A DNA stretch of 64,000 nt, from assembly GCF_003992055.1 (NCBI RefSeq), contig NZ_RQVD01000011.1, positions 1 through 64,000 on the forward strand, given 5' to 3'. The position numbers and the translations under genes were made by a program. Origin of the DNA: Veillonella sp. CHU740. Lineage in GTDB: Bacteria; Bacillota; Negativicutes; Veillonellales; Veillonellaceae. Under the pieces are notes generated by a model, which saw nothing but the letters and a program-made list of their open reading frames with translations, searched no databases and was not told where the DNA came from. Numbering within the stretch: position 1 is the stretch's first letter; each line of letters opens with the position of its first letter. Shown here one piece after another: positions 1 to 7,939 of the stretch.

Positions 1-5
1 AAGAA

Positions 6-35
6 TAGCGCTAGCTATTTAGATAGCTAGCGCTA
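6..35. repeat. Perfect 13-bp inverted repeat, hairpin
   Basis: Two perfect 13-base arms (6-18 and 23-35) flank a 4-base loop. There is no clear run of T on either side, although the minus-strand sequence after it is TTCTT. It lies beyond the terminator of the tRNA cluster, so it may be a second, backup terminator on the minus strand or the end of a gene outside the window. Function not determined. Confidence 0.6.
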
Positions 36-77
36 AGAACTTCTTATATGAGCAGCCCCCACATTTGACAAAGAGCC

Positions 78-107
78 AAAAAAAATAGACCAACCGAAGT
101 TGGTCTA
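78..107 (-). terminator. Rho-independent terminator of the tRNA cluster
   Basis: On the minus strand, 9-base arms (99-107 and 86-94) enclose a UUCG tetraloop and are followed by a run of eight T (85-78). It starts three bases after the CCA end of the tRNA-Leu gene and should end the five-tRNA transcript. Confidence 0.93.
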
Positions 108-109
108 AG

Positions 110-199
110 TGGTGCCGAGGACCGGAATCGAACCGGTACGGTTATTTCTAACCGACGGATTTTAAGTCCGTTGCGTCTGCCTGTTCCGCCACCCCGGCA
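110..199 (-). tRNA. tRNA-Leu (anticodon TAA)
   Basis: Last gene of a five-tRNA cluster. The minus-strand sequence has matching acceptor arms, an anticodon loop CTTAAAA giving anticodon TAA (reads UUA), a long class II variable arm typical of leucine tRNAs, a GGTTCGATTCC T-arm and an encoded CCA (112-110). Confidence 0.97.
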
Positions 200-213
200 T
201 GGGTGGAATTTTG

Positions 214-288
<75 letters not shown>

Positions 289-295
289 AAAAAAG

Positions 296-370
296 TGGAG
301 CGGAAAACGAGATTCGAACTCGCGACCCCCGCCTTGGCAAGGCGGTGCTCTACCGCTGAGCTATTTCCGC
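296..370 (-). tRNA. tRNA-Gly (anticodon GCC)
   Basis: Cloverleaf on the minus strand with acceptor GCGGAAA pairing to TTTCCGC, anticodon loop TTGCCAA (GCC), T-arm GAGTTCGAATCTC and an encoded CCA. Third tRNA of the cluster. Confidence 0.97.
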
Positions 371-373
371 AAA

Positions 374-450
<77 letters not shown>

Positions 451-455
451 AGTAG

Positions 456-531
456 TGGCGACCCCGATCGGATTTGAACCGACGATCTTCGCCGTGACAG
501 GGCGACATGTTAACCGCTACACCACGGGGCC
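456..531 (-). tRNA. tRNA-Asp (anticodon GTC)
   Basis: First gene of the cluster. The minus strand has acceptor GGCCCCG, anticodon loop CTGTCAC (GTC), T-arm CGGTTCAAATCCG and an encoded CCA. A strong promoter lies directly upstream. Confidence 0.97.
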
Positions 532-547
532 AATTGACTACTTTGTT

Positions 548-576
548 AGTATACCCTATTTCCAATATCTCGTCAA
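548..576 (-). promoter_or_regulatory. Sigma-70 promoter of the tRNA cluster
   Basis: On the minus strand TTGACG (576-571), a 17-base spacer and TATACT (553-548) sit about 16 bases before the mature 5' end of tRNA-Asp. Five of six bases match the consensus in each box. Confidence 0.85.
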
Positions 577-657
577 TACTTTTTTATAATTTTTCCATAC
601 TTTTTATAAAGTTTTAAAAATATGGAAGAAAACAAGTACTTGTGAGACCATTTATTT

Positions 658-1257
658 CTATACATTCGCTAAAAATGGATTTGTTTGACATTCTATATCC
701 AAGGTCGAACTCGAGCCATGACCTGGGTATATAGTATACGAACTATCTAACTCTACCAACTTCTTTAATGTCCTCTGCATATCCTCTGCATTGCCATTGA
801 ATGTTTTCACTCTTCCTATAGTCCCATTAAACAGTGTATCTCCCGTAAATAAGGCCTTCTTATAGGCAATGCAAACACTGCCTGCACTATGCCCAGGAGT
901 TTCCCAAATCATAAGGTCAAAAGGACCTACTGATAAATTCCCTTCACGTAGGGGCAGATACGGTGCCACAAATCGTTCCTTATAAGCTGAAGGCATACGT
1001 CTCTTTACACGCAACAGTTCATCATCCTTTGGATGCATATATACAGGAATATCGTAGACCTTTACAATCGCATCGACAGCACAAATATGGTCCGCATGTC
1101 CATGCGTTATGATAATTCCTACCAGTTCTGTATCTCCTACTTCTTTCATAATATGCGCTCCATGAAAGCCAGGATCAATAATCAATGCTTGCCCTTTATC
1201 TTTTATAATATAGCAATTTGTTTTATACAGTCCTTGTGGCGTTCTTACGATGTCCAT
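658..1257 (-). CDS. MBL-fold metallohydrolase (glyoxalase II-like)
   Basis: About 199 residues of a small metallo-beta-lactamase-fold hydrolase. Visible motifs are THGHADH (metal ligands), a TPGHSAGS segment, FTGDTLF and the late YPGHG histidine. Such enzymes usually hydrolyse thioesters such as hydroxyacylglutathione-type substrates, but the substrate cannot be told from sequence. The ATG at 1257 gives the family's usual N-terminus (a short strand before TNCY). A TTG at 1290 with a better Shine-Dalgarno (GGAGAGGG) would add 11 residues. Either start overlaps the end of trkH, so it is probably co-transcribed with trkA-trkH. Confidence 0.85.
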   Translation of the reverse strand: MDIVRTPQGLYKTNCYIIKDKGQALIIDPGFHGAHIMKEVGDTELVGIIITHGHADHICAVDAIVKVYDIPVYMHPKDDELLRVKRRMPSAYKERFVAPYLPLREGNLSVGPFDLMIWETPGHSAGSVCIAYKKALFTGDTLFNGTIGRVKTFNGNAEDMQRTLKKLVELDSSYTIYPGHGSSSTLDIECQTNPFLANV

Positions 1258-2737
1258 CGAATCGTTGATATCCTTTCCCAGTCTTGGCAAAATACCCTCT
1301 CCAAAATCCTGGATGTAACAATACTAGCAAAGTAAATAGCTCCAGCCTACCCAGCAACATATCAACAATGCAAACTAATTTTGCCACTGGAGAAAGTATA
1401 GTAAGTGTTTCTGTAGGTCCATATGTACCAAATGCAAGGCCTACATTTCCTAAACTACCTGCTACTAATGGTAATGTATCTCCCACCGATACACCTGTTG
1501 CTGCTATAATAACGCAAGAAATACCAAATACAAGCATATATAAGAAGAAAAATTGTTGAGTAATCTGTAGCCATTTATTAGGCAATACATATCCATCAAG
1601 TCGTACCATTTGAACCATATCAGGGTGAATCGCCTTTCGTAGATAAGAAACACTACTTTTCGCTAAAATAATAATACGAATGATTTTCAAGCCACCAGCC
1701 GTAGAACCACTACAACCACCAAAAAACATACCCATAAATAAAACCATCTGACCTAAACTTGGCCATAAGTTATAGTCCACAATGGAAAAGCCCGTCCCTG
1801 TCTGCATGGAAACAAGCGTAAAGATCGCATCAGAAAAATGTGTTCCCACTATACGACCTTCATCTACTGCCAAAGAAATTAGCACCAATGTAGAACCAAT
1901 ACTTAAAGTTATCAAATATATGCGATATTCATAATCGTGCCAAATCTCTTTAATACCACGTTGCCATACAGATTGATACACCGCAAAATTACCACCTGCC
2001 AGTATCATAAATACCGTAAGTATAATAGAGACCGCATAGGAGTCTGCATACCTAAAAAGACTTCCAGTCATAGGCGCAAATCCACCAGTAGCAACCGTGG
2101 AGAAAGTTAAATTAATAGCTTCGAATATACCTACTCCTGCCACCCATAACAATAGGGTGCATACAGTAGTAAAAACGAGATAAATACGCAATAAGTTTCC
2201 TGCTACAGAACGTATTCTAGGTAGTACAATGCCTGGTCGTGGAACAGATGCTTCTGCCTCAACTAATGATGCCATCCCAGTTCCTAAGTTACGAAGGAAG
2301 GAGAGAACTAATACAATCATCCCCATACCACCGATCCAATTAGTAAGTCCGCGCCAAAGAATAAACGCTCTTGGCAATGCACTTACATCATCAATCATAG
2401 TTCCACCGGTAGTGGTAATACCTGACACTGATTCAAATAAAGCTTCAATATAACTATCAAAGATACCACTCAAATAGTATGGCAAGGCCGCAAAAATTGA
2501 TGCTAATATCCATGTGGAACTAACTACTAAAAATCCATCGCGCAAACTATAGGTATTCGATTTCGTACCAAATCGATATAATAGTAAACCTAATACTCCA
2601 GTCATCAAAGAAGTGACAGGGAAAGAATAATATGGAACCCTTTCATCTAAAAGACCAAAGAAAAAAGGAATTAAGATGAATGCAGCTAAAACAAATAAAA
2701 CTTGGCCTACAACACGCATAATAGTTTGAATGCGCAT
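1223..2737 (-). CDS. trkH: Trk-type potassium uptake membrane subunit TrkH
   Basis: A 504-residue polytopic inner-membrane protein of the TrkH/KtrB family, which conducts K+ with a TrkA-type gate. The four pore-loop filters are visible: GITTTGG, STVATGGFAP, QTGTGFS and GSLGNVGLAFG. The ATG at 2737 follows AAAGGAG at a good distance. It lies 29 bases after trkA and runs in the same operon. The last ~25 residues extend past the usual family end (after HPGFW) and overlap the next gene's start by 35-68 bases. The extension may be real or a natural run-on. Confidence 0.93.
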   Translation of the reverse strand: MRIQTIMRVVGQVLFVLAAFILIPFFFGLLDERVPYYSFPVTSLMTGVLGLLLYRFGTKSNTYSLRDGFLVVSSTWILASIFAALPYYLSGIFDSYIEALFESVSGITTTGGTMIDDVSALPRAFILWRGLTNWIGGMGMIVLVLSFLRNLGTGMASLVEAEASVPRPGIVLPRIRSVAGNLLRIYLVFTTVCTLLLWVAGVGIFEAINLTFSTVATGGFAPMTGSLFRYADSYAVSIILTVFMILAGGNFAVYQSVWQRGIKEIWHDYEYRIYLITLSIGSTLVLISLAVDEGRIVGTHFSDAIFTLVSMQTGTGFSIVDYNLWPSLGQMVLFMGMFFGGCSGSTAGGLKIIRIIILAKSSVSYLRKAIHPDMVQMVRLDGYVLPNKWLQITQQFFFLYMLVFGISCVIIAATGVSVGDTLPLVAGSLGNVGLAFGTYGPTETLTILSPVAKLVCIVDMLLGRLELFTLLVLLHPGFWRGYFAKTGKGYQRFDGHRKNATRTV

Positions 2738-2766
2738 AGTCAGTCTCCTTTCTTCTTCCTAATTCC

Positions 2767-4107
2767 TTAATCACTTACATAGGAAAGTAAAGCATTTACA
2801 TGTTCTGGTAATGTAAAGATAACTATATGATCCCCTTCCAGTAGCAGGGTATCCCCTTTAGGTACGATGGTATGATTGCCTCGTACTACTGCTCCTACCA
2901 AAGACTTTCCAGGGAACTTTAAATCTTTCAAATACTGATTCATCAAAGAGGAAGTCGCAGTAATTTCAATCTCCACAGCCTCTGCCTTAGAACCTTCAAA
3001 GGTAGATATATTAATTAAATTTTCCCCTTCCCGAATCAACCTTAGAATTTGACCAGATGTTAATAGGCGAGGTGAAAACGCTACATCAATACCAACTTGT
3101 TCCATCAAGGTAATATATTCTAATCTTCCTACGCGTACAAAGGCTTTAGGAACACCTAAATGCTTCGCCAACAACGCTACCAAGAGGTTTAATTTATCAT
3201 CATCTGTCAAACAAATAATCACATCATTATCGCTGATTTCTTCTGCTTCCAATAAGTCAATATCTGTACCGTCACCATGAATGACAATGGATCGATCGAC
3301 TTGCGCTGCTAATTGCTCACAACGATCTAAATTTTTGTCAATAACCTTCACATCATAGCCATCTTTTTCTAACAGAAGTGTCAAGTTTCGACCAATCAGA
3401 CCTGCTCCAATAATAACCACTCGTTGTGTTGGTCGGCTCGTTTCATGTAACCATTCCTCCACTTCTCCAATGCTGTCCTTAGCACCAAGAAAAAACACGT
3501 TATCTCTATATTCTAACGTACTTTTACCATGAGGAATAATCATTTCTCCACCACGCATGATACCTACAACAAGAACGTTGGAAGGCAATGTTAAAGAATA
3601 CAAGGGAATACCTGTAATATCTAGATTATTTCTGATTTTAAATTCTGCTAATCGCACAGCACCGCTGGCAAAATCTTCCACATCAAGAGCTGCCGGTGTC
3701 TTTAAGATTTTATAAATCTCACGGGCCGTTACCATTTCAGGATTGATAAATAAGTCGATACCAAGTCTTTCTCTAATAGATGCATTGATATTACTTTCAT
3801 ATTCATTATCCCGTACGCGAGCAATCGTTTTAGGAATCCCCGCTGCTTTTCCTATCATACAAGCTAATATGTTGACTTCATCTGAATCAGTGACTGCAAT
3901 TAACATCCCAATATCTTCAACACCGATTTCTTGCAACAAAGAGATGCTACTACCATTTCCTTGCACTAGATTCACATCGAGATTATTTTCCAGATTTTTA
4001 ATACGCTCTGGGCTTTTTTCAATCAAGTATACATCATGTTCATCTTGTACTAAACGCTGTGCGAGGGAATATCCTACTTTACCAGCTCCTACTACTACAA
4101 TTTTCAT
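2767..4107 (-). CDS. trkA: Trk potassium system NAD-binding subunit TrkA
   Basis: A 446-residue cytosolic regulator of the TrkH channel. It has two tandem units, each an RCK/Rossmann domain followed by a TrkA-C domain. The first nucleotide-binding motif is VVGAGKVG near the N-terminus and the second is IIGAGLIG near residue 230. Two ATGs are adjacent (4110 and 4107); the second has the better 7-base spacing from AGGAGG and is chosen. It lies between cvfB and trkH on the same strand, and full length (two RCK units) matches the proteobacterial-type TrkA. Confidence 0.95.
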   Translation of the reverse strand: MKIVVVGAGKVGYSLAQRLVQDEHDVYLIEKSPERIKNLENNLDVNLVQGNGSSISLLQEIGVEDIGMLIAVTDSDEVNILACMIGKAAGIPKTIARVRDNEYESNINASIRERLGIDLFINPEMVTAREIYKILKTPAALDVEDFASGAVRLAEFKIRNNLDITGIPLYSLTLPSNVLVVGIMRGGEMIIPHGKSTLEYRDNVFFLGAKDSIGEVEEWLHETSRPTQRVVIIGAGLIGRNLTLLLEKDGYDVKVIDKNLDRCEQLAAQVDRSIVIHGDGTDIDLLEAEEISDNDVIICLTDDDKLNLLVALLAKHLGVPKAFVRVGRLEYITLMEQVGIDVAFSPRLLTSGQILRLIREGENLINISTFEGSKAEAVEIEITATSSLMNQYLKDLKFPGKSLVGAVVRGNHTIVPKGDTLLLEGDHIVIFTLPEHVNALLSYVSD

Positions 4108-4119
4108 CATGTAGCCTCC

Positions 4120-5031
4120 TTATTCAGCTGCATCAGATGTAACATGCTCTGCCTCTGCTACGATGGCTTTTCCTTTATCAGTCAATACAGTCCAACCATC
4201 TTCTTGCACAATCAATCCAGCTTTCATCAGATGTCCTAGAGCCCGTTTAAAAGCAGCCTTACTGATGTTAAATTTATCTTTAATAATCGGAGCTGACGTA
4301 GTATCACCATACGGCATACGACCATGTCGGCCACCTAAATAGGTCATGATGTAGGCTCCATCCGTAGCCAACGCCTCTTCTTTGACAGGGCGCATTGAAA
4401 TATTGATACGTCCATCGTCACGTTTAAAAGTAATTCGGCCTTCGACCATTTCGCCCACCTTCAAACTTCTTGTCATTTCACTACGATGCATAAAAGCAAT
4501 CCAACGTTCTGGTGTAATTAAAAATGCCCCTTCTGATGTCATATTATAAATGGCACCTTTCACGGAATTACCAATTTTCGCCTCTGTAGCCGGTTTAGAA
4601 GCTCGGCGCATTGCGTCATCCACATCCATAGACACAGCTAAACGTCCCGATTTATCACTATATAGTCGTACCCAAACTCGTTCACCATTTTGTGGCCGGC
4701 CACGCATTTCTGCATGGGGCATAAAAATCCCACGTTCTGTTCCCACTTCTACGAAGCAACCAAAGTTTGTTGTATTAATGACCTCTACATATCCAATTTG
4801 TCCTTCTTTCATAGCTGGCAAACGCATACTCGCAGTTAAGCGGCCCTTTGGATCTTTATATAGAAATACTGTAACTTCCTCACCTATTACTACTTCACTA
4901 GTTTGTTGATCTTTATGCAATAGAATATCATCATTCGTATTTCCCGTTTGTCCATCTAAAAAAGATCCTTGCTCACTTTGTCGAAGTACTTTTAAGGTTG
5001 CAATTGTATTTTCTGATAAGCTTGTTGCCAT
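4120..5031 (-). CDS. cvfB: S1 RNA-binding regulator, CvfB/YitL family
   Basis: About 303 residues. Tandem S1-like beta barrels fill the first two thirds (for example GYVEVINTTNFGCFVEV and GAIYNMTSEGAFLI), followed by a C-terminal winged helix (about 235-290). CvfB-family proteins bind RNA and affect virulence-gene expression in staphylococci; the role here is inferred from family only. The ATG at 5031 has AAGGAG six bases upstream and is preferred over a longer start at 5064, which would overlap rsfS. It starts one base after the rsfS stop. Confidence 0.88.
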   Translation of the reverse strand: MATSLSENTIATLKVLRQSEQGSFLDGQTGNTNDDILLHKDQQTSEVVIGEEVTVFLYKDPKGRLTASMRLPAMKEGQIGYVEVINTTNFGCFVEVGTERGIFMPHAEMRGRPQNGERVWVRLYSDKSGRLAVSMDVDDAMRRASKPATEAKIGNSVKGAIYNMTSEGAFLITPERWIAFMHRSEMTRSLKVGEMVEGRITFKRDDGRINISMRPVKEEALATDGAYIMTYLGGRHGRMPYGDTTSAPIIKDKFNISKAAFKRALGHLMKAGLIVQEDGWTVLTDKGKAIVAEAEHVTSDAAE

Positions 5032-5032
5032 A

Positions 5033-5392
5033 TTAGACTCCTTCAAAGGATTCTCTCGGTGCATCCTTCCATAATTCTTCTAATCCATAGAAGTGACGAT
5101 ATTCTCCTGAAAATACATGGCAGATGATATCCCCAAAATCAAGAAGAATCCAATCTCCCTCACGATAACCTTCGCGATGTAATACAGTCATGCCCTGTTC
5201 TGCTCCTGCATCTTCAATAGCATCTGCTACACTTTGGGAATGTTTGATATTATTGGCAGATACCACTAAAAAGTAATCTCCTAGCATGGTTAGTCCTTCC
5301 ATATCCATAATGGAAATATCTTCACCTTTTTTATCGTATCCTGCTTGGGCTAAAACTTTTACTACCTCTAAAATTTCTTGCTTCTTTTTCAT
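5033..5392 (-). CDS. rsfS: Ribosomal silencing factor RsfS
   Basis: A 119-residue protein of the RsfS/Iojap/DUF143 family, which binds L14 on the large subunit and blocks subunit joining under starvation. Family landmarks are GDYFLVVSANNIKHSQ and the C-terminal GDIICHVFSGEYRHFYGLEELW. AAGGAG precedes the ATG. It sits between the LCP gene and cvfB; the nadD-yqeK-LCP-rsfS order is a well-known Firmicute arrangement. Confidence 0.96.
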   Translation of the reverse strand: MKKKQEILEVVKVLAQAGYDKKGEDISIMDMEGLTMLGDYFLVVSANNIKHSQSVADAIEDAGAEQGMTVLHREGYREGDWILLDFGDIICHVFSGEYRHFYGLEELWKDAPRESFEGV

Positions 5393-5401
5393 TCTAACTC
5401 C

Positions 5402-6502
5402 TTATCTACTTGTGGGACTTCCTGGCTCTGTAGTCACACCATCTTCATTTTTCCGTTGTATATCATCTTGTGCATTTTTATCATCATGTACATTCTTATC
5501 ATCATGTTTCGGTGACTCTCCTATAACAGGTGTCACCTCTCCATCAATAGGGATATCTCCTACTGTGATTCCTACCAATTGTTGTAACTCGATAGGATCT
5601 ACATTCCAATAGTCAACCCCTTTAATAGTCTCCGGTGATCCTGGCAGAATATACCAACGAACTTTTTCTTTTGGGAAATCTACTACTTTAGTTAACAATC
5701 GAATCCCATCCCAAGTGCTTACGTTAGTACTCATATGGCTCCATTGTCGCCACACACGGAAAGCTGTTCCTAGACTAACATGATTTCTTTCTCGCTCAAA
5801 AATAGCCTTTAGCAATCGTTCCTGATGCATTGTTCTAGTTAAGGTATTAGTACCATCATCTAAATAGCGCATATAACCATAGGCTGTTTCACTGGTCAAA
5901 TCTTGATATCCTTGGTGAATATTGATGTCAATTTGCCCCGTTGTATCATCACGATGAACCATAGATTTTTCTACATACAAGCTAGGCGTCCCAAATATAT
6001 CTAGCATCGAATGAAAGCTATTACGATCTACTACTGCATAGTAGGGAATCGTGATATGAAACATATCCTCTACCACTGCTTTTGTTAACTCTAATCCTCC
6101 CTGCGTATACATAGTGTTAATCTGTTGAGGTTCATCATTATGACGGTTTATAATTTTGCTATTACTAGGAATCCCAATAATCTGCATTGTCTTTGCATCC
6201 ATATTAAAAGCTACCAAGTAGATAGCATCTGCTTGTTGCGGTTGACTGGAGTCTACACCAACAATAAGCATATAGGAAGTTTTAATTGAGTTCAAATCTA
6301 CAGAGGCCGTAGCATTAACAGCCGGTAAATTTTGTATTTCATTATTACTTGTATCTGTTGAACTAGCAACTCCTAGTAGACTTCGTATACCGATGATTAG
6401 CGCTCCTACCAAAGCGATTGCTACTACTAGAGCAGTAAGTATACGCCCCCAACGCATTGATTTGCGCTTTGGTCGCACCTTGCGTCGTCTTTGTTCTTTC
6501 AT
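5402..6502 (-). CDS. LytR-CpsA-Psr (LCP) family protein
   Basis: A 366-residue membrane-anchored protein: basic cytoplasmic head (1-18), one membrane span (about 21-44), then an external LCP domain (about 75-300) and a charged, low-complexity tail with repeated HDDKN. LCP proteins transfer undecaprenyl-linked polymers to peptidoglycan. The region YMRYLDDGTNTLTRTMHQERL (about 210-230) keeps the family's arginine-rich site, but the usual IPRDT motif reads IPSNSK (111-116), so one conserved arginine is missing. The gene starts directly after the yqeK stop. Confidence 0.88.
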   Translation of the reverse strand: MKEQRRRKVRPKRKSMRWGRILTALVVAIALVGALIIGIRSLLGVASSTDTSNNEIQNLPAVNATASVDLNSIKTSYMLIVGVDSSQPQQADAIYLVAFNMDAKTMQIIGIPSNSKIINRHNDEPQQINTMYTQGGLELTKAVVEDMFHITIPYYAVVDRNSFHSMLDIFGTPSLYVEKSMVHRDDTTGQIDINIHQGYQDLTSETAYGYMRYLDDGTNTLTRTMHQERLLKAIFERERNHVSLGTAFRVWRQWSHMSTNVSTWDGIRLLTKVVDFPKEKVRWYILPGSPETIKGVDYWNVDPIELQQLVGITVGDIPIDGEVTPVIGESPKHDDKNVHDDKNAQDDIQRKNEDGVTTEPGSPTSR

Positions 6503-7087
6503 TTATAATTCCGACCTTTCTAGTAGTACACTATTTCTACCTCGAATTGTATCTAAATGTATAGTAAGACCAAGATCTAGCAAGTGTCGAATTGTCCCAT
6601 CATAGGCTGATATAACTGCTCGATTTAAATCTATAAATGCCAACTGTCTCAATTCGTCTACACCAGGAAAATTACGGTTAGGCTCAATGTAGTCAGCTAA
6701 AAATATAATCTTATCTAAGATGCTCATAGACGTGCTACCTAATGTATGTACACGAATGGCTTCACAAATATCTACATCCACGATCTGAAGACGTAACTTT
6801 GCATAGGCAGCTCCTGCTGGACCATGTAAGAGTGCTCCATTGTTCAACATCTCCTGGTCTACTTCTATATGCCCCTCTTTCACCATGTCTTGCATCTCCT
6901 GTAATGGTGATTCTTTCATCACATCATGTAATAATGCAGCCATGTGCGCTTGTGTTTCATCGACATGATACGTTCTTGCTAACTTTTTCGCCATTTCCAC
7001 TACACCTAATGTATGTGTAAAACGTTTAGGTGACAATTTTCCTTTTACATGTTCTGTTGCTTTTTCTATTGTTATAGTTTGTATCAC
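6503..7087 (-). CDS. yqeK: HD-domain Ap4A hydrolase YqeK
   Basis: A 194-residue HD-domain phosphohydrolase of the YqeK family, which splits diadenosine tetraphosphate symmetrically to two ADP. The metal-binding HD pair is in AALLHDVMK (about 50-58), with H in the upstream FTHTLGV segment and further ligands in HGPAGA and FLADYIEPNR. The start is a GTG at 7087 with AAAGG nine bases upstream. It lies 107 bases downstream of nadD, its usual partner. Confidence 0.93.
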   Translation of the reverse strand: MIQTITIEKATEHVKGKLSPKRFTHTLGVVEMAKKLARTYHVDETQAHMAALLHDVMKESPLQEMQDMVKEGHIEVDQEMLNNGALLHGPAGAAYAKLRLQIVDVDICEAIRVHTLGSTSMSILDKIIFLADYIEPNRNFPGVDELRQLAFIDLNRAVISAYDGTIRHLLDLGLTIHLDTIRGRNSVLLERSEL

Positions 7088-7194
7088 AAATCTATACCTT
7101 TCTATTTACCTAAAGCTTTGCATTAACTTCATGATCTAAATACATATGTACCACTATTAACTACCACTAGGGCATATACTACAGAGAGCCAAAT

Positions 7195-7806
7195 TTATAC
7201 ACCATACATCTTATGCTCCTTAATATATTGATATACCAATCGTGGTAGCATATATCTTGTGGATAATCCATGTCGCAAACGATAGCGAAGATCTGTAGCC
7301 GATAATTTCATTTCAGGTACTTCTAAGATATGAATTCGACTGCCCCGTTGACCAAACCATTCAATAGTCTCACCTATATCATCAGTAGCACCAGGCCGAA
7401 TAGCACCAATAAACTCGCATATATCCAATAGGTCTTCAATATATTTCCAAGAGGGTAAGCTCTGTATTGTATCAGTACCAGCAATAAAGAAAAATTCCGT
7501 ATTCTCTCCATATACCTCACGAAAATAACGCAGTGTATCAATAGTATAGGACTTACCGTCACGTTTCATCTCCACATCAGATACCACAAAATTAGGATTA
7601 TCCAATACTGCTACTTGTACCATGTCCAATCGATGCTTTGCATCAATTACATCAGTCTCTTTATGCGGAGGTTCTTTTGCTGGCACAAAAATAACTCTAT
7701 TTAAACCAAATGCTTCTAACGCCATTTCTGCAATCATCAAATGTCCTAAATGAATAGGATTAAAGGTGCCCCCCAAAATGCCGATTCTCTTTTTCTTATC
7801 TACCAT
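7195..7806 (-). CDS. nadD: Nicotinate-nucleotide adenylyltransferase
   Basis: A 203-residue nucleotidyltransferase that joins NaMN and ATP to nicotinate adenine dinucleotide in NAD synthesis. The phosphate-binding GGTFNPIHLGH motif starts at about residue 11 and the C-terminal SATDLRYR matches the family's ISSTxxR site. The 5' end overlaps the stop of the small membrane-protein gene by 11 bases, so the two are translationally coupled. The downstream 107 bases before yqeK hold nothing I can identify. Confidence 0.96.
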   Translation of the reverse strand: MVDKKKRIGILGGTFNPIHLGHLMIAEMALEAFGLNRVIFVPAKEPPHKETDVIDAKHRLDMVQVAVLDNPNFVVSDVEMKRDGKSYTIDTLRYFREVYGENTEFFFIAGTDTIQSLPSWKYIEDLLDICEFIGAIRPGATDDIGETIEWFGQRGSRIHILEVPEMKLSATDLRYRLRHGLSTRYMLPRLVYQYIKEHKMYGV

Positions 7807-7939
7807 GTAACCACGCCCCTACACACACTAGAGATACCATGAAAATTATAGCTAATACAAGGCCATAGTACTTCCATTCATAAGCCCCTTTAGGCGATTT
7901 CATATACTGAAAGTATGCTTTTATATGCACTAGTTTCAT
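7796..7939 (-). CDS. 47-residue single-span membrane protein, unknown
   Basis: A short gene between proA and nadD. The ATG at 7939 overlaps the proA stop as ATGA and its TAA (7798-7796) lies inside the nadD start region. The product begins MKLVHIKAYFQYMKSPKG, positively charged, followed by one membrane span (about residues 25-44, including GLVLAIIFMVSLV) and ends HGR. Overlap at both ends is good evidence for translation, and the Shine-Dalgarno (GCAGG) is weak, which fits coupling. I do not recognise the family. Confidence 0.7.
   Translation of the reverse strand: MKLVHIKAYFQYMKSPKGAYEWKYYGLVLAIIFMVSLVCVGAWLHGR

Noticed and set aside
632-643. 12-bp palindrome ACAAGTACTTGT followed by T-rich DNA as a terminator of the MBL gene
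   Set aside because: The stem would have almost no loop; too short to call as a terminator or operator.
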